Positions 17,774 to 26,899 of a stretch of 64,000 nt of DNA are shown here, in pieces; the first letter of the stretch is position 1; each line of letters begins with the position of its first letter. The stretch is from Blautia schinkii DSM 10518 (GTDB lineage: Bacteria > Bacillota > Clostridia > Lachnospirales > Lachnospiraceae). Where the stretch lies: the NCBI GenBank assembly GCA_000702025.1, contig KL370850.1, positions 224,359 to 288,358 of the forward strand, read 5' to 3'. The notes under the pieces were generated by a model. It saw only the letters and a program-made list of their open reading frames with translations. It had not been told where the DNA came from and did not search any database. A program made the position numbers and the translations under genes.

Positions 17774-18553
17774 TCAGTCCGTCAATATTACATTGACTCC
17801 TCTGTCTCTTATTTCCTTCAAAGCTTCCTCCGAAGCCGACGAATCCGTAATCAGACATGTGATATCTTCAATACTGCCGCTGTAAAAACTATGGCTGACT
17901 CCGATTTTGCTGCCTTCGGCAACAACAATCTTCGCCCCTGTGCAGCGCTCCAGCATCATTCTGTTAATGGTGGTTTCCTGCAGTATCCTGCTGGTAATCC
18001 CTTCCTTGCTGCTGATGCCGCTCACTCCGAGTATACAGGCAGTGGCCGTAATTTTAGAAATCGTATCGTGGGCAAGTTCTCCCACCAGGCTCTGTTTTTT
18101 TCCATATACAGCTCCCCCGGTAAGCAAAAGCTGTGTTCTGGAACTCCTTGGCATGTCGATTGCCCGGCTGTTATTTGTAACAACCGTGACATTTTTTTCG
18201 CCTAAATAGCCTAACACAAGAGACGCCGTGGCACTGCTGTTCATAAAAATAATTTCTCCGTCACACATCTGATCTGCTGCAAGCCGGGCGATCTCTTTCC
18301 GGATAAATTCTTTCTCATCCCGGATATCTGTCGGAGATATTTCTTCCGTGTCCACAGGTTCCTGTAAACGCGCTCCGCCGAAACAGCGGCTGATATAGTT
18401 CTCCTTCTGCAAAACATTCAAATCTCTGCGGATCGTAGTGGGTGTGACCCGAAATTCCATGGCTAACTTATTGACATCTCCCGCCCCATGTATACGCATA
18501 TATTCTAAAATTTCATGCTGTCTGCTTTTCACAGCTGCTCTACTGTTCTTCAT
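17774..18553 (-). CDS. DeoR/GlpR-family transcriptional repressor
   Basis: Sugar-phosphate responsive repressor of 259 residues. The N-terminal helix-turn-helix carries the family signature VTPTTIRRDLNVLQKENYIS (about 36-55). The C-terminal sensor domain has the isomerase-like fold with VTVVTNNSRAID and LLLTGGAVYGKKQSLVG. It sits between GH31 and the importer operon and has its own promoter and terminator. Its probable targets are the promoter at 17546-17574 and the repeated boxes beside it. The effector is likely a phosphorylated sugar made by the pathway. Confidence 0.92.
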   Translation of the reverse strand: MKNSRAAVKSRQHEILEYMRIHGAGDVNKLAMEFRVTPTTIRRDLNVLQKENYISRCFGGARLQEPVDTEEISPTDIRDEKEFIRKEIARLAADQMCDGEIIFMNSSATASLVLGYLGEKNVTVVTNNSRAIDMPRSSRTQLLLTGGAVYGKKQSLVGELAHDTISKITATACILGVSGISSKEGITSRILQETTINRMMLERCTGAKIVVAEGSKIGVSHSFYSGSIEDITCLITDSSASEEALKEIRDRGVNVILTD

Positions 18554-18583
18554 ACCATAACCCTCAACCTCATTGTTAATCCT

Positions 18584-18612
18584 ATTTTATCACACAAAAT
18601 CTTTCCCAACAA
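18584..18612 (-). promoter_or_regulatory. Promoter of the DeoR gene
   Basis: Minus-strand -35 TTGTTG (18607-18612), 17-base spacer, -10 TAAAAT (18584-18589) with an extended TGA, 31 bases before the start codon. Confidence 0.65.
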
Positions 18613-18700
18613 TAGGCAGTATACAGGTTTCGTGCACATGGAGGTCAATTGCTGCGGTTCCCTCTTCCGGATGACTGCATGTGAGAAGCCACTGTCGTTT

Positions 18701-20758
18701 TCACATTTGCAGAATACGATTCACCAGTTCTTTTCCTGCGGCTCGTGCCCGGCCCTCCTTATCCACCCAAATTTCCGTAATATGGCTCTCATTTCCGATT
18801 TCCTGAGTATACCCGTCATCCTCATAAAGCCGATAACTGATCTCCCTGTCCATGGCGCCAAGCAAGGTCATTTTCCCCGTATCCATTTGGTCTGTACAGG
18901 AAGCAGCGGAACAGACAGGAAGAAAGTGGTTCTTTTTGATAAACACTGGTACCTCCGTCAGCTTTACTTCTACGTAATGGTGGCCTTTCTCCAGATATTC
19001 CGTCGAGTAATCCTCATCACTTCTGAAGCGCACAAGGACCATATCCTCCGGCAGATATACGTATCTGCCATCTGCATTCTGCTCATATACAGGAGCAATC
19101 ATCAGGTCCTTCCCCAGCATGAGCTGGTCCTCAACCTTCCTGGCTCTGTCATCGCTCCGGTAATCGAATGCAAGAGGACGAAACATCAGATCGTCTTCAA
19201 GTACAGCCTTCATATACTCACTATACAAATAAGGTATCAGTGCATAACGGACCTTCAACAGGTTCCTGAAATCCCCGGGATTCTCAAACTGATAGCATTC
19301 CTTTCTGCGTGTATTTCTCCTTGCGTGATTACGCATCAACGGCGTAAATATCCCCAGAGCAATCCATCTCATTAGCAAATCCTTTGTGCAATCCCCCGCA
19401 AATCCGCCCAAATCTGCCCCAACATACAAAAAGCCGCACATATTTAAAGACGGCAGCATTTTCAGATTCAGCAGGATATGTGACCACCATGCTTTATTAT
19501 CGCCCGTCCAGATGCCGGCGTATCTGTGCATCCCAATATATGAGGATCTGGAAAAAAGAAGGGTTCTTTTATCTGCCCGGAATTTTTCAATCCCTTGACT
19601 GGCAGCCCTGGTCATATAATATCCGTAAAGATTATGTACCTGTTTGTGGCATATTTTCACGCCATCCATTTCATGATAAAATCTTTCATAATCTCTTCTA
19701 TTATTTAGGCAGGCCGGAAAAAGTCCTTCCAGGTCAAAGAATTCATCGACATTTAAGTTCTTATTCTTATACCCCTCAATTTTTTCCCATACTCTGTCCA
19801 GTTCCTCTCTCGAGTAAAAAATAGCCGGCTCATTCATATCATTCCAAAAGCCCTCTATTTCCATATCCAGAAACATCTTGTATTTTTCACCGAACCACTG
19901 TCTGGCCTCATCATTCAACACATCCGGAAAATGTGTCCATCCCGGCCAGACTCCCGCTTCGAATACCGAACCATCCTCATTTTTGCAAAAATATCCTTTT
20001 TCTATCCCCTCCTCATAGACATCATACCCTTCCTCAATCTTAACAGCAGCATCAATGATGGGCACCAGACGGATTCCCTCCTCCTTAAGCTCCTTCACAA
20101 GCCCTTCAAAATCAGGAAATGCTGTCCTGTCCACAGTGAAATCTTTATAACGCTCCATATAATCAATATCCATCCCGATCGCATCCAGTGGAATATGATT
20201 TTCCTGATAGCCCTTTACAACCTGTCTGACTTCTTCTTCACTACCATAGCCCCAGCGGCTTTGCTGGTATCCAAAGGCCCACCTTGGCGCCGCATAGCTT
20301 TGCCCTGTCATCCTGCGGAATTCTCTGGCAATCTCGTAAGCACTGTCACCTTCCAGAACATAAAGCCTCAGATTACCATCGCTGACTCTGATTGAAAGCC
20401 TGTCGAGTCTTGTATATCCAATATCAAAAACCACATCACCCGGCGTATCTATAAATATACCAACAGTCTGCACTCCGTCTATGATCAGAAAATTATGTGC
20501 GCTGTACAAAGCGCTCTTTGTTTCATCATGATCCTTCTCATCACAGCAGCTGCTTTCATATATCCAGCCTCGTTTGTTAATTCCCCGGACATTCTCTCCA
20601 AGGCCGTATACCAGATCCTGTTCTCCAAGAACTGTTTCCATGAGAAATCCGTCCTCTGTGCTGATTGAAAAGTAATCAGGATACTCCTGTGATACAGGGC
20701 AGTCCATGACAACCGCCTGTGTTTCGACCGGGTTTCCAATTAAATATTTATAAACCAT
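18701..20758 (-). CDS. Glycoside hydrolase family 31 alpha-glycosidase
   Basis: Cytosolic retaining alpha-glycosidase of 685 residues, likely an alpha-glucosidase or alpha-xylosidase. The catalytic nucleophile is D307 in WNDMNEP and the acid/base is probably D420 in IWTGDN. Substrate-pocket motifs WAFGYQQSRWGY and IPLDAIGMDIDYM precede them. The ATG at 20758 is chosen because GGAGG lies 6 bases upstream; the open frame extends 37 codons further with no binding site. It follows the SorC regulator by 61 bases and is probably co-transcribed with it. There is no signal peptide, so it works on imported oligosaccharides. Confidence 0.93.
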   Translation of the reverse strand: MVYKYLIGNPVETQAVVMDCPVSQEYPDYFSISTEDGFLMETVLGEQDLVYGLGENVRGINKRGWIYESSCCDEKDHDETKSALYSAHNFLIIDGVQTVGIFIDTPGDVVFDIGYTRLDRLSIRVSDGNLRLYVLEGDSAYEIAREFRRMTGQSYAAPRWAFGYQQSRWGYGSEEEVRQVVKGYQENHIPLDAIGMDIDYMERYKDFTVDRTAFPDFEGLVKELKEEGIRLVPIIDAAVKIEEGYDVYEEGIEKGYFCKNEDGSVFEAGVWPGWTHFPDVLNDEARQWFGEKYKMFLDMEIEGFWNDMNEPAIFYSREELDRVWEKIEGYKNKNLNVDEFFDLEGLFPACLNNRRDYERFYHEMDGVKICHKQVHNLYGYYMTRAASQGIEKFRADKRTLLFSRSSYIGMHRYAGIWTGDNKAWWSHILLNLKMLPSLNMCGFLYVGADLGGFAGDCTKDLLMRWIALGIFTPLMRNHARRNTRRKECYQFENPGDFRNLLKVRYALIPYLYSEYMKAVLEDDLMFRPLAFDYRSDDRARKVEDQLMLGKDLMIAPVYEQNADGRYVYLPEDMVLVRFRSDEDYSTEYLEKGHHYVEVKLTEVPVFIKKNHFLPVCSAASCTDQMDTGKMTLLGAMDREISYRLYEDDGYTQEIGNESHITEIWVDKEGRARAAGKELVNRILQM

Positions 20759-20819
20759 ATCTGCCTCCATTTTCACTTCATTACTATCTGCAACGCAAGG
20801 CACCCTGCATCGGCAACAG

Positions 20820-21803
20820 TTATTCACCTTCCATCTGTTTCTGAATAACCTTTTCGGCACATCCTTCATCTATGATCAATGTATTTACAAAGCCACCACG
20901 AAGGGCTCCCAGGACGGCTTCTGCCTTGCTCTCCCCATATGCTGCACAAGCGACCTCTTTACACTTCTTCATATCTTCGAGACTTACGCCTATCATCCGG
21001 TCCACCAACGACGTCTCAATTTCCTGACCATCCCTGTCAAAAAAATGTCCCCCTATATGCCCTACAGCTCCTTTACTTTCAAGGCTTTCCAGGGTTTTTA
21101 CGCTCAGATAATCGCTCCATGTTTTGTAAACAATTGACCCTACACTCGTAAGCATGAGATCTGCATGTCTGGACACCTCAAGCACATTTTTAATATTATC
21201 TTCCCGAATCAGGCTTCGTCTCAGCTCTTTGGTATTGACGAACAGGGGAGCATAAATATACATATATTTTCCTCCATATGCCGACGCCATCCCTTTTGCC
21301 AGATCCATGGCATCCTTTTCCGGACTTTTTACATTAGCAGCCCCCATAATAGGAACTACCGTAATGGGTATGTTCTTCCTGTTATTTTCCTGTATATATT
21401 TAACGATATGATACAGCGTATTCCCCCAGGATATGCCAACTACCATATTCTTTTTCACTGCGGAATCAAGATAGTACGCCGCAGCCTCCGCGATCCTTAA
21501 AAGGCCGGCCTTGCTGTCAGACTCCTTCATCATCACTACCCTGATATTTTTCAGGGAAAAATGTTTTTTCAATTCCTGCTCATAGTCAAGATTACGTTCC
21601 CAGGGCTCCCGAATATAAATTTCAACGATTCCAAGCCTTCTGGCTTCTTTAAGCATCCGCGAGACCTTCGATCTGGATGTATAGAGCCGTTCCGCAATCT
21701 GATTCTGCGTTAAATCCGAGTTGTAATACAGATTTGCCACCATCGCAAGCATGTTCCATTTTTCACGCACACTCATTGCTTCATAATTTCTTGTTTCTTC
21801 CAT
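20820..21803 (-). CDS. SorC-family sugar-binding transcriptional regulator
   Basis: 327 residues with an N-terminal helix-turn-helix (LTQNQIAERLYTSRSKVSRM, about 31-50) and a large C-terminal effector domain containing VVGISWGNTLYHIV and the metal-free phosphosugar-isomerase-like fold. Regulators of this family respond to phosphorylated sugars and either repress or activate the neighbouring sugar operon. AGGAGG stands 8 bases before the ATG. Its likely target is the palindrome at 23151-23166 upstream of the ulaG-like gene. Confidence 0.9.
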   Translation of the reverse strand: MEETRNYEAMSVREKWNMLAMVANLYYNSDLTQNQIAERLYTSRSKVSRMLKEARRLGIVEIYIREPWERNLDYEQELKKHFSLKNIRVVMMKESDSKAGLLRIAEAAAYYLDSAVKKNMVVGISWGNTLYHIVKYIQENNRKNIPITVVPIMGAANVKSPEKDAMDLAKGMASAYGGKYMYIYAPLFVNTKELRRSLIREDNIKNVLEVSRHADLMLTSVGSIVYKTWSDYLSVKTLESLESKGAVGHIGGHFFDRDGQEIETSLVDRMIGVSLEDMKKCKEVACAAYGESKAEAVLGALRGGFVNTLIIDEGCAEKVIQKQMEGE

Positions 21804-21892
21804 GGCAATTATCCTCCTGCCTGTTTCACTCTGTCATGCTTCCATTCTTCTATGAGCAGACATAAACGGTAACTCATATGTCTGAATACCAC

Positions 21893-21931
21893 AAAGGGGA
21901 TGCAAAATTCCTGTTATTCTGCATCCCCTTT
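21893..21931. terminator. Hairpin between the ulaG-like and SorC genes
   Basis: Perfect 12-bp stem (21893-21904 and 21920-21931) with a 15-base loop. The stem begins with AAA and ends with TTT, so it could terminate weakly in either direction. It lies just after the ulaG-like stop codon. With no long T tract on the minus strand, some read-through into the SorC and GH31 genes is likely. Confidence 0.6.
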
Positions 21932-21942
21932 CATATTTCTCT

Positions 21943-23046
21943 TTACAGGCAAGAACGAAATGGGATATTCTGTGATGCCTCGAAACAATCCTCAAATCCT
22001 CTTCTATGATGATATGCTTTTTTATGTTCGTCTGTAGGATACACATATTTCCCTCCTACTTCCCAGAAAAAAGGATGGAATTGATAATCAAGCCTGTCCT
22101 TTTTCATATCATAAAGCACACGTATCTCATTCACATCTGCCATAAAGTTCGTCCATACATCATAATGAACAGGGACAACCACCTTACAGCGCAGGGCTTC
22201 CGCCATCCGAAGAATATCACAGGAGGTCATCTTATCCGCCATTCCCACCGGATTTTCGCCATAGGAACCAAAGGCCACATCTATCTTATGATCCTTCCCA
22301 TGTTTTGCGAAATATATAGAATAGTGGGAATCACCGCTGTGATAAATATTTCCCCCGGGAGTCTTGATCAGATAATTAACTGCTTTGTCATCCATATCTG
22401 TGGGGCAAATACCCGTCAGCTCTTCCCTGTTTTCTGATGTGTCATCCGTAGTCACCAGACAGGTGCGGTCAAAGGAGTCCAGGACCACTATTTCAATATC
22501 TTTTATCTTCAGCACATCGCCCGGTCTTACGGTCATACACCGTTCCTTGGGAACTCCCCACTTCTGCCATAACTCCACGGATTTTTTTGGCCCGATAAAG
22601 GGCACCGGTATTTCCTTTCCCTGACTGTCTACCGTTGTCATACCGCTTTTTATCACATGGGACGCATATTCCGCACTCATATGATCCTGATGATAATGTG
22701 TTGCCAGAACAGCATCCACCTGTTTCACGGCAAAAGGGTCCAGCACAAAAGGAACCGCGCGAAGATTCGGCTGCATAGCACGGGCTCCGCACATATTTGC
22801 CATCTGATGGCCCACCGCCATTTTTCCGTTGCCGTGTGTCCGCTTGCCGTTGCCGCACCAAAGGTCAATCGTCAAATTACATCCACCCGGAGTTTTAAAC
22901 CAGATCCCAGTACATCCCAGCCACCACATTGCCACGGTTCCCGGTTTTACCTCTTCATTCTCTATTTCTTCATTTAACCAGGTACCCCATTCAGGAAAAG
23001 TATTCATAATCCAGGTCTCTCTGGTAATATCATTAATCTTGCTCAT
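21943..23046 (-). CDS. ulaG: UlaG-like metallo-beta-lactamase fold hydrolase (L-ascorbate-6-phosphate lactonase family)
   Basis: Metal-dependent lactonase of 367 residues. The metallo-hydrolase motif appears as ATHYHQDHMSAEYASHVIKS (near 112-131), with further metal ligands in YHSGDSHY and VPVHYD. The length and motifs match UlaG, which opens L-ascorbate-6-phosphate. In this locus the lactone may be a different phosphorylated sugar, because no PTS ascorbate transporter or UlaD/E/F enzyme is present in the window. GGGAGG stands 7 bases before the ATG. It lies between a sugar kinase and the SorC regulator. Confidence 0.85.
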   Translation of the reverse strand: MSKINDITRETWIMNTFPEWGTWLNEEIENEEVKPGTVAMWWLGCTGIWFKTPGGCNLTIDLWCGNGKRTHGNGKMAVGHQMANMCGARAMQPNLRAVPFVLDPFAVKQVDAVLATHYHQDHMSAEYASHVIKSGMTTVDSQGKEIPVPFIGPKKSVELWQKWGVPKERCMTVRPGDVLKIKDIEIVVLDSFDRTCLVTTDDTSENREELTGICPTDMDDKAVNYLIKTPGGNIYHSGDSHYSIYFAKHGKDHKIDVAFGSYGENPVGMADKMTSCDILRMAEALRCKVVVPVHYDVWTNFMADVNEIRVLYDMKKDRLDYQFHPFFWEVGGKYVYPTDEHKKAYHHRRGFEDCFEASQNIPFRSCL

Positions 23047-23150
23047 TGCTCTGCCTCCCGTCTCTGTTTTTACATCTATTGTCTTATCTGTCCATTTTCT
23101 TAATCGAAGCTTATCATAATACCACTTTATTTACAATATTTTCTCAGTTT

Positions 23151-23166
23151 TTGCGCATATGTGCAA
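23151..23166. promoter_or_regulatory. Near-perfect palindrome upstream of ulaG-like gene, candidate SorC operator
   Basis: TTGCGCATATGTGCAA is a 16-bp palindrome with one mismatched pair, in the AT-rich gap between the kinase and lactonase genes. A matching half site TTGCACAT occurs at 24729-24736, upstream of the kinase. Confidence 0.45.
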
Positions 23167-23188
23167 TTTTTATATTCGTTTTTCAGTT

Positions 23189-24652
23189 TTATGCATAAGT
23201 TCGAGTATACCACGAATTCATCGAACAGCGCTTTTGCTGATACATACCGGAACGGCTTTCGTCCGGAAGATAAACTTTTTGTTCTCTTCCCTTATTCAGC
23301 GCTGTAAAAGCACTCTCCTCTGACGGATAAATTCCCAATGTATTTAAAGCAACAATCAGAGCCCCTCTGGCTGTAGCGTCACTGCTGCCCATACGTATAA
23401 TCTTTCGATGATATACGTCAGCCTGAATTTCATTAAACGGCTCACTGTTGGTAAGTCCCCCATTAATGTAAATATCAGAAACTTCCACATAACGTTCCAA
23501 TATTTCAATTCCATTACCAAATTCATAGCATATCGATTCCAACAAAGCGCGCAGCATATCACAACGTCTGATATCCAAACTGATATTCGCAAACATCCCT
23601 CTCGCATTGCGGTTCCAATCCGGCGTGGATCTGCCCTGAAAATATGGAAGAACCATACAGCCGTTTGCACCAGCCGGCGATCTTTCCACCTCCGCATTGA
23701 TCGCTTCATAACTCCAGCCATCATAAAAAGACCTGCAAAACCAATCAAAAGCGGAGCAGCAGGTAAGGATTCCGAATTCCAGAATATATTGCCCCTTTAA
23801 TGATGCAGCATTACAGATCACATTTTGCTGAAGGTTTTGCGGCACTTCTTTGGCGGATACAATAAGAAAGCCTCCTGTTCCTGCCGTTACAGATAAGATT
23901 CCTTCCTTCACCACCCCCTGGCCTATTGCTCCACACTGCTGGTCGCCTCCTGCCGTAATGACGGGGATTCCCTTCCGGCAGCCCAACAGCTCCGCCATCT
24001 CCTCTGTCAGCGCCCCAAAAACACTTCCCGGCTCCACAAGAGGACAAAGCTTCTCTTTATTCACCCGAAACAATTCAAGAAGCTCTTCGTCCCACTCCCC
24101 CTTTTCCAGGTTCATCAGCAGAGAACGGCTGCCATAGGTTAAATCCGTGCCTACTTCATTTGTCAGAAGATACAGCAGATAGTCTGCTACCACCAAAAAT
24201 TTCCATGTATTTCCATAGATTTCCGGCTGATTTTCCCGAAACCATGTCATCTTACTCCCGGAGAAAACCGGATTTACTCTGGCTCCTGCCTTTGGAAATA
24301 TTGTGCCATTCTCCTTTTCCAGCCTTCTGCAAATCTCTTCCGTTCTCTTATCCTGCCACATAACAGCATTTGCAAGAGGATTCAAAAGCCCATCCATAGG
24401 AATCACCGACGACCTTTGCGCCGTTAAAGCCAGCGCATCTATACTGTATCCTTTTGCTTCCGCCATCCTGCCCGTTTCCTTTAAAATACCACGAAGAGCC
24501 ATACTCCAATCATCCGGATTCTGTTCTGCCCATCCCTGCGGAAGATAAGTCACACGATAAAATTTTTGGCTCACCGACAGTTGTTTTCCTTCCTCAGAAA
24601 ATAAAATCCCACGCATACTGGATGTCCCTGCATCAATCACCAAAATGTTCAT
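23189..24652 (-). CDS. FGGY-family carbohydrate kinase (xylulokinase-like)
   Basis: Phosphorylates a sugar at the start of its catabolism. The product is 487 residues from the ATG at 24652, which follows GGAGGAG; a TTG six codons upstream lacks a site. The N-terminal phosphate loop is IDAGTSSMRGILFSEEG, the substrate region has VMWQDKRTEEI, and the C-terminal domain has VTAGTGGF and a late INGGLTNSEPFNEIQADVY. The FGGY fold is certain. Xylulokinase, fuculokinase or AI-2-kinase-like specificity cannot be separated by eye. It is the promoter-proximal gene of the locus. Confidence 0.88.
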   Translation of the reverse strand: MNILVIDAGTSSMRGILFSEEGKQLSVSQKFYRVTYLPQGWAEQNPDDWSMALRGILKETGRMAEAKGYSIDALALTAQRSSVIPMDGLLNPLANAVMWQDKRTEEICRRLEKENGTIFPKAGARVNPVFSGSKMTWFRENQPEIYGNTWKFLVVADYLLYLLTNEVGTDLTYGSRSLLMNLEKGEWDEELLELFRVNKEKLCPLVEPGSVFGALTEEMAELLGCRKGIPVITAGGDQQCGAIGQGVVKEGILSVTAGTGGFLIVSAKEVPQNLQQNVICNAASLKGQYILEFGILTCCSAFDWFCRSFYDGWSYEAINAEVERSPAGANGCMVLPYFQGRSTPDWNRNARGMFANISLDIRRCDMLRALLESICYEFGNGIEILERYVEVSDIYINGGLTNSEPFNEIQADVYHRKIIRMGSSDATARGALIVALNTLGIYPSEESAFTALNKGREQKVYLPDESRSGMYQQKRCSMNSWYTRTYA

Positions 24653-24840
24653 TCCCTGCGTCTCCTCCAAAATATTTGTGCTTCATGTTAGCATATATAA
24701 TATATTGTTTCAATTTATTCTCAGAGATTGCACATCGGTTCATAATTTTTAGTGGGATGTGGATGGGATCAGTGTTATTTTGCAGATTATTGAATTTTAT
24801 CCAGTGTGCGGGGGGATTTTAATTTTATCTTTGATTTGGT

Positions 24841-25160
24841 TCCGATTATGGCAGTCATAAGAATATATCGTATATTAGACAGGATGAGAGATTAGCATGG
24901 CCTGCTAGATGCTGTATTGGACTGATGCGGAATATCAATGACATTGCACAGGATATTTCACCCGACATTTCGACAAATGGTGCTTTCAATGGCGCAATTT
25001 TTGAAAATTATGTGGTTCTGAGCTGTTGAAAATTTACCAAAACAATGCAAAAAACTGTTTTCTTTGGTACTACCGTGATAAAGAAATGCATATGATTGAT
25101 ATGATTTAGAAAGCGATTACCTGCTGCAACCACTAAAATCCAATCAAAAAAAGCTCAAAA
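24841..25160 (+). pseudogene. Decayed DUF4143 (AAA+ ATPase) gene fragment
   Basis: The 666-base gap between the kinase and the HD-domain gene holds a recognisable protein fossil on the plus strand. From 24976 it reads NGAFNGAIFENYVV. A one-base deletion near 25017 then shifts the frame, and the next frame continues SELLKIYQNNAKNCFLWYYR. A second break is followed by ESDYLLQPLKSNQKK. This is the C-terminal signature of DUF4143 ATPases (GAxxENYVVSE ... YYRD ... ID ... ESD). No complete frame or start remains. It marks the junction between the sugar locus and the capsule locus. The upstream limit is approximate. Confidence 0.6.
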
Positions 25161-25222
25161 AACGGACTTTTTTTATATAGAATATAAAATGCCAGGTTAA
25201 TGTAACTTTTGTAAAGGGTTCA

Positions 25223-25259
25223 GAAAAAAGACAGGCACACACCTACCAGTATGTACCTG
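25223..25259 (-). terminator. Rho-independent terminator ending the capsule locus
   Basis: Ten-base-pair stem with two wobbles (25232-25241 and 25250-25259), an 8-base loop, then TCTTTTTT in the minus-strand sense. It lies 60 bases after the HD-domain gene, the last gene of the minus-strand capsule locus. Confidence 0.85.
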
Positions 25260-25318
25260 CTATTCCTCACTTACCATATGTTCCTATGCAATCCTAATAT
25301 TTGAACAAAACCAAAATC

Positions 25319-25900
25319 TCACTTTTTAGTATCCCGTGCTTCATTCAATATATTTTTAAACATTTTGTAATACCCTAACAAATCTTCTTTTGCAATATCA
25401 AGTGAAAGTATACCATACTTTTCATCCAACTTAGCTTCGACAGTCTTAAGCACATCATCATGTTCTTTTCCTCGTTTTACTACTGTAGCATGAAAAGACA
25501 TAACACCACGGGGATGAATGAAGCGATAGCAATCAGCATTTGCAACTATTTCAGCCTCAATGGAAGTAAAAGGAATTGCTCCATGGTGAGCAGCAACACT
25601 ATTAATCAATGTAGAATAATACTGTTCTTCAACTCCTAATTCTGTAAGAATCTTTTCAGCATATTCTACACAATACTTAACATGCTCTGGCTGATGCCCC
25701 TCTTTTGCTGCTTGACCAAGTTTAATATCCATAAGTGCAATTCCAGCCTGAACAAGATTGACATCTGCATTTAACTTCTTTGCAAGTTCAATTCCTTTTT
25801 CCATAGAAAGCTCATAATGACGCTTCGTAGGCAAACCATAAGTATCAATTTCCTTGAGTGCCAGTTCATTAATTTTGTCTGCTAAAATCCTACTAAACAT
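25319..25900 (-). CDS. HD-domain-like phosphohydrolase, key His replaced
   Basis: A 193-residue helical protein with an HD-superfamily layout: H28, then LMD (M57-D58) where HD is expected, HH (105-106) and D123 in IVANAD. HD proteins bind a divalent metal and hydrolyse phosphate esters or nucleotides. The change of the HD His to Met weakens the metal site, so the protein may act differently. AAGGAGG stands 7 bases upstream. It follows the radical SAM gene by 12 bases and is the last gene of the locus. A small-molecule role together with the radical SAM and HAD/nucleotidyltransferase proteins is inferred from position only. Confidence 0.65.
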   Translation of the reverse strand: MFSRILADKINELALKEIDTYGLPTKRHYELSMEKGIELAKKLNADVNLVQAGIALMDIKLGQAAKEGHQPEHVKYCVEYAEKILTELGVEEQYYSTLINSVAAHHGAIPFTSIEAEIVANADCYRFIHPRGVMSFHATVVKRGKEHDDVLKTVEAKLDEKYGILSLDIAKEDLLGYYKMFKNILNEARDTKK

Positions 25901-25912
25901 AATAATACCTCC

Positions 25913-26899
25913 TTATAATGAATTTACATTTATTGAAAAGCAGCTTTTAAATCGTTCTACCTGATTCACAAAAGCTGATTCAATTTCATTTGATGACTGA
26001 TAAAATATCTGCTTTCCCAAGTCTTTTCTGCCTCGACATATAGACATTAATCCATCTGTACTTATACCAATTGAAAACGCTCCATAGTCGCATGGATATT
26101 GATGACACTCATTTTCACAACAATCAAAATAACATTTTAACGGTGTAAGAGAGTTTTTATTACATGAATCAAAAATTGTTATCTTACTTTTCTCAATATG
26201 ATAAACCAACATTGGTGCCCCTCTTTCACCAACTAACCTTTCTTTTGAAGTAAATGAACTTTGATTTTCCAAATATTCAACTACTTTTTTCATATTTAAA
26301 ACAGATTTTTTGAAAGAAACATTGCCATAAAAAGTCGACGTTGTCAAGAATTTTAAGTCTATTTGATTATTCACAGAAAATTCAACCAAGTCACAAATTT
26401 CTTCAAATGTCTGGTTATATAAAACCGCATTCAATTCAATCTTAAACTGCTCCGAAATTGCAGACAATATATTATCATATACCTCTAAAAAACTATTGCT
26501 TTGTGTAATATTATTAAAATTATTTTCGTTAAGTGTATCCAAACTTATTTTTAAAGTAATATTTTTTTTATATTTTTTCAACCCAAAAAGGTTTTTTTTC
26601 AACAACGAACCATTCGTATTTAAAACCAAACGCTCAAATGAATCCCCACATGCATTCAAAAAAAGTTGAAGTCTTTGCGATTCTAAAAATGGCTCCCCTC
26701 CTGTTAATCGTACCTGTTTTATTCCATACTTTTTAGATAAACTAATCACAAGCAAAATTGCATCTTCATCATATTTATCCATCCCTTTACACAAATTCTC
26801 TCCATATGGCGGACAATATTTACATTTAAAATTGCAACAATCCGTTAGGTTAATAAGAACCCCAGGGATAAACGGCTTAAAAATCTTTTCATTTTTCAT
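25913..26899 (-). CDS. Radical SAM protein, MoaA-like
   Basis: Uses S-adenosylmethionine and a 4Fe-4S cluster to start radical chemistry. The cluster motif C22-x3-C26-x2-C29 is plain (DCCNFKCKYC), followed by the SAM-binding RLTGGEPF. The C-terminal third carries many more cysteines (CYFDCCENECHQYPCDY and CRGR), probably an auxiliary cluster region as in SPASM or MoaA proteins. The product is 328 residues. It overlaps the upstream HAD-nucleotidyltransferase gene by 11 bases, so the two are translationally coupled. Substrate unknown. No molybdopterin genes are near, so GTP cyclisation as in MoaA is unlikely; modification of a sugar or sugar-linked group is a reasonable guess. Confidence 0.85.
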   Translation of the reverse strand: MKNEKIFKPFIPGVLINLTDCCNFKCKYCPPYGENLCKGMDKYDEDAILLVISLSKKYGIKQVRLTGGEPFLESQRLQLFLNACGDSFERLVLNTNGSLLKKNLFGLKKYKKNITLKISLDTLNENNFNNITQSNSFLEVYDNILSAISEQFKIELNAVLYNQTFEEICDLVEFSVNNQIDLKFLTTSTFYGNVSFKKSVLNMKKVVEYLENQSSFTSKERLVGERGAPMLVYHIEKSKITIFDSCNKNSLTPLKCYFDCCENECHQYPCDYGAFSIGISTDGLMSICRGRKDLGKQIFYQSSNEIESAFVNQVERFKSCFSINVNSL

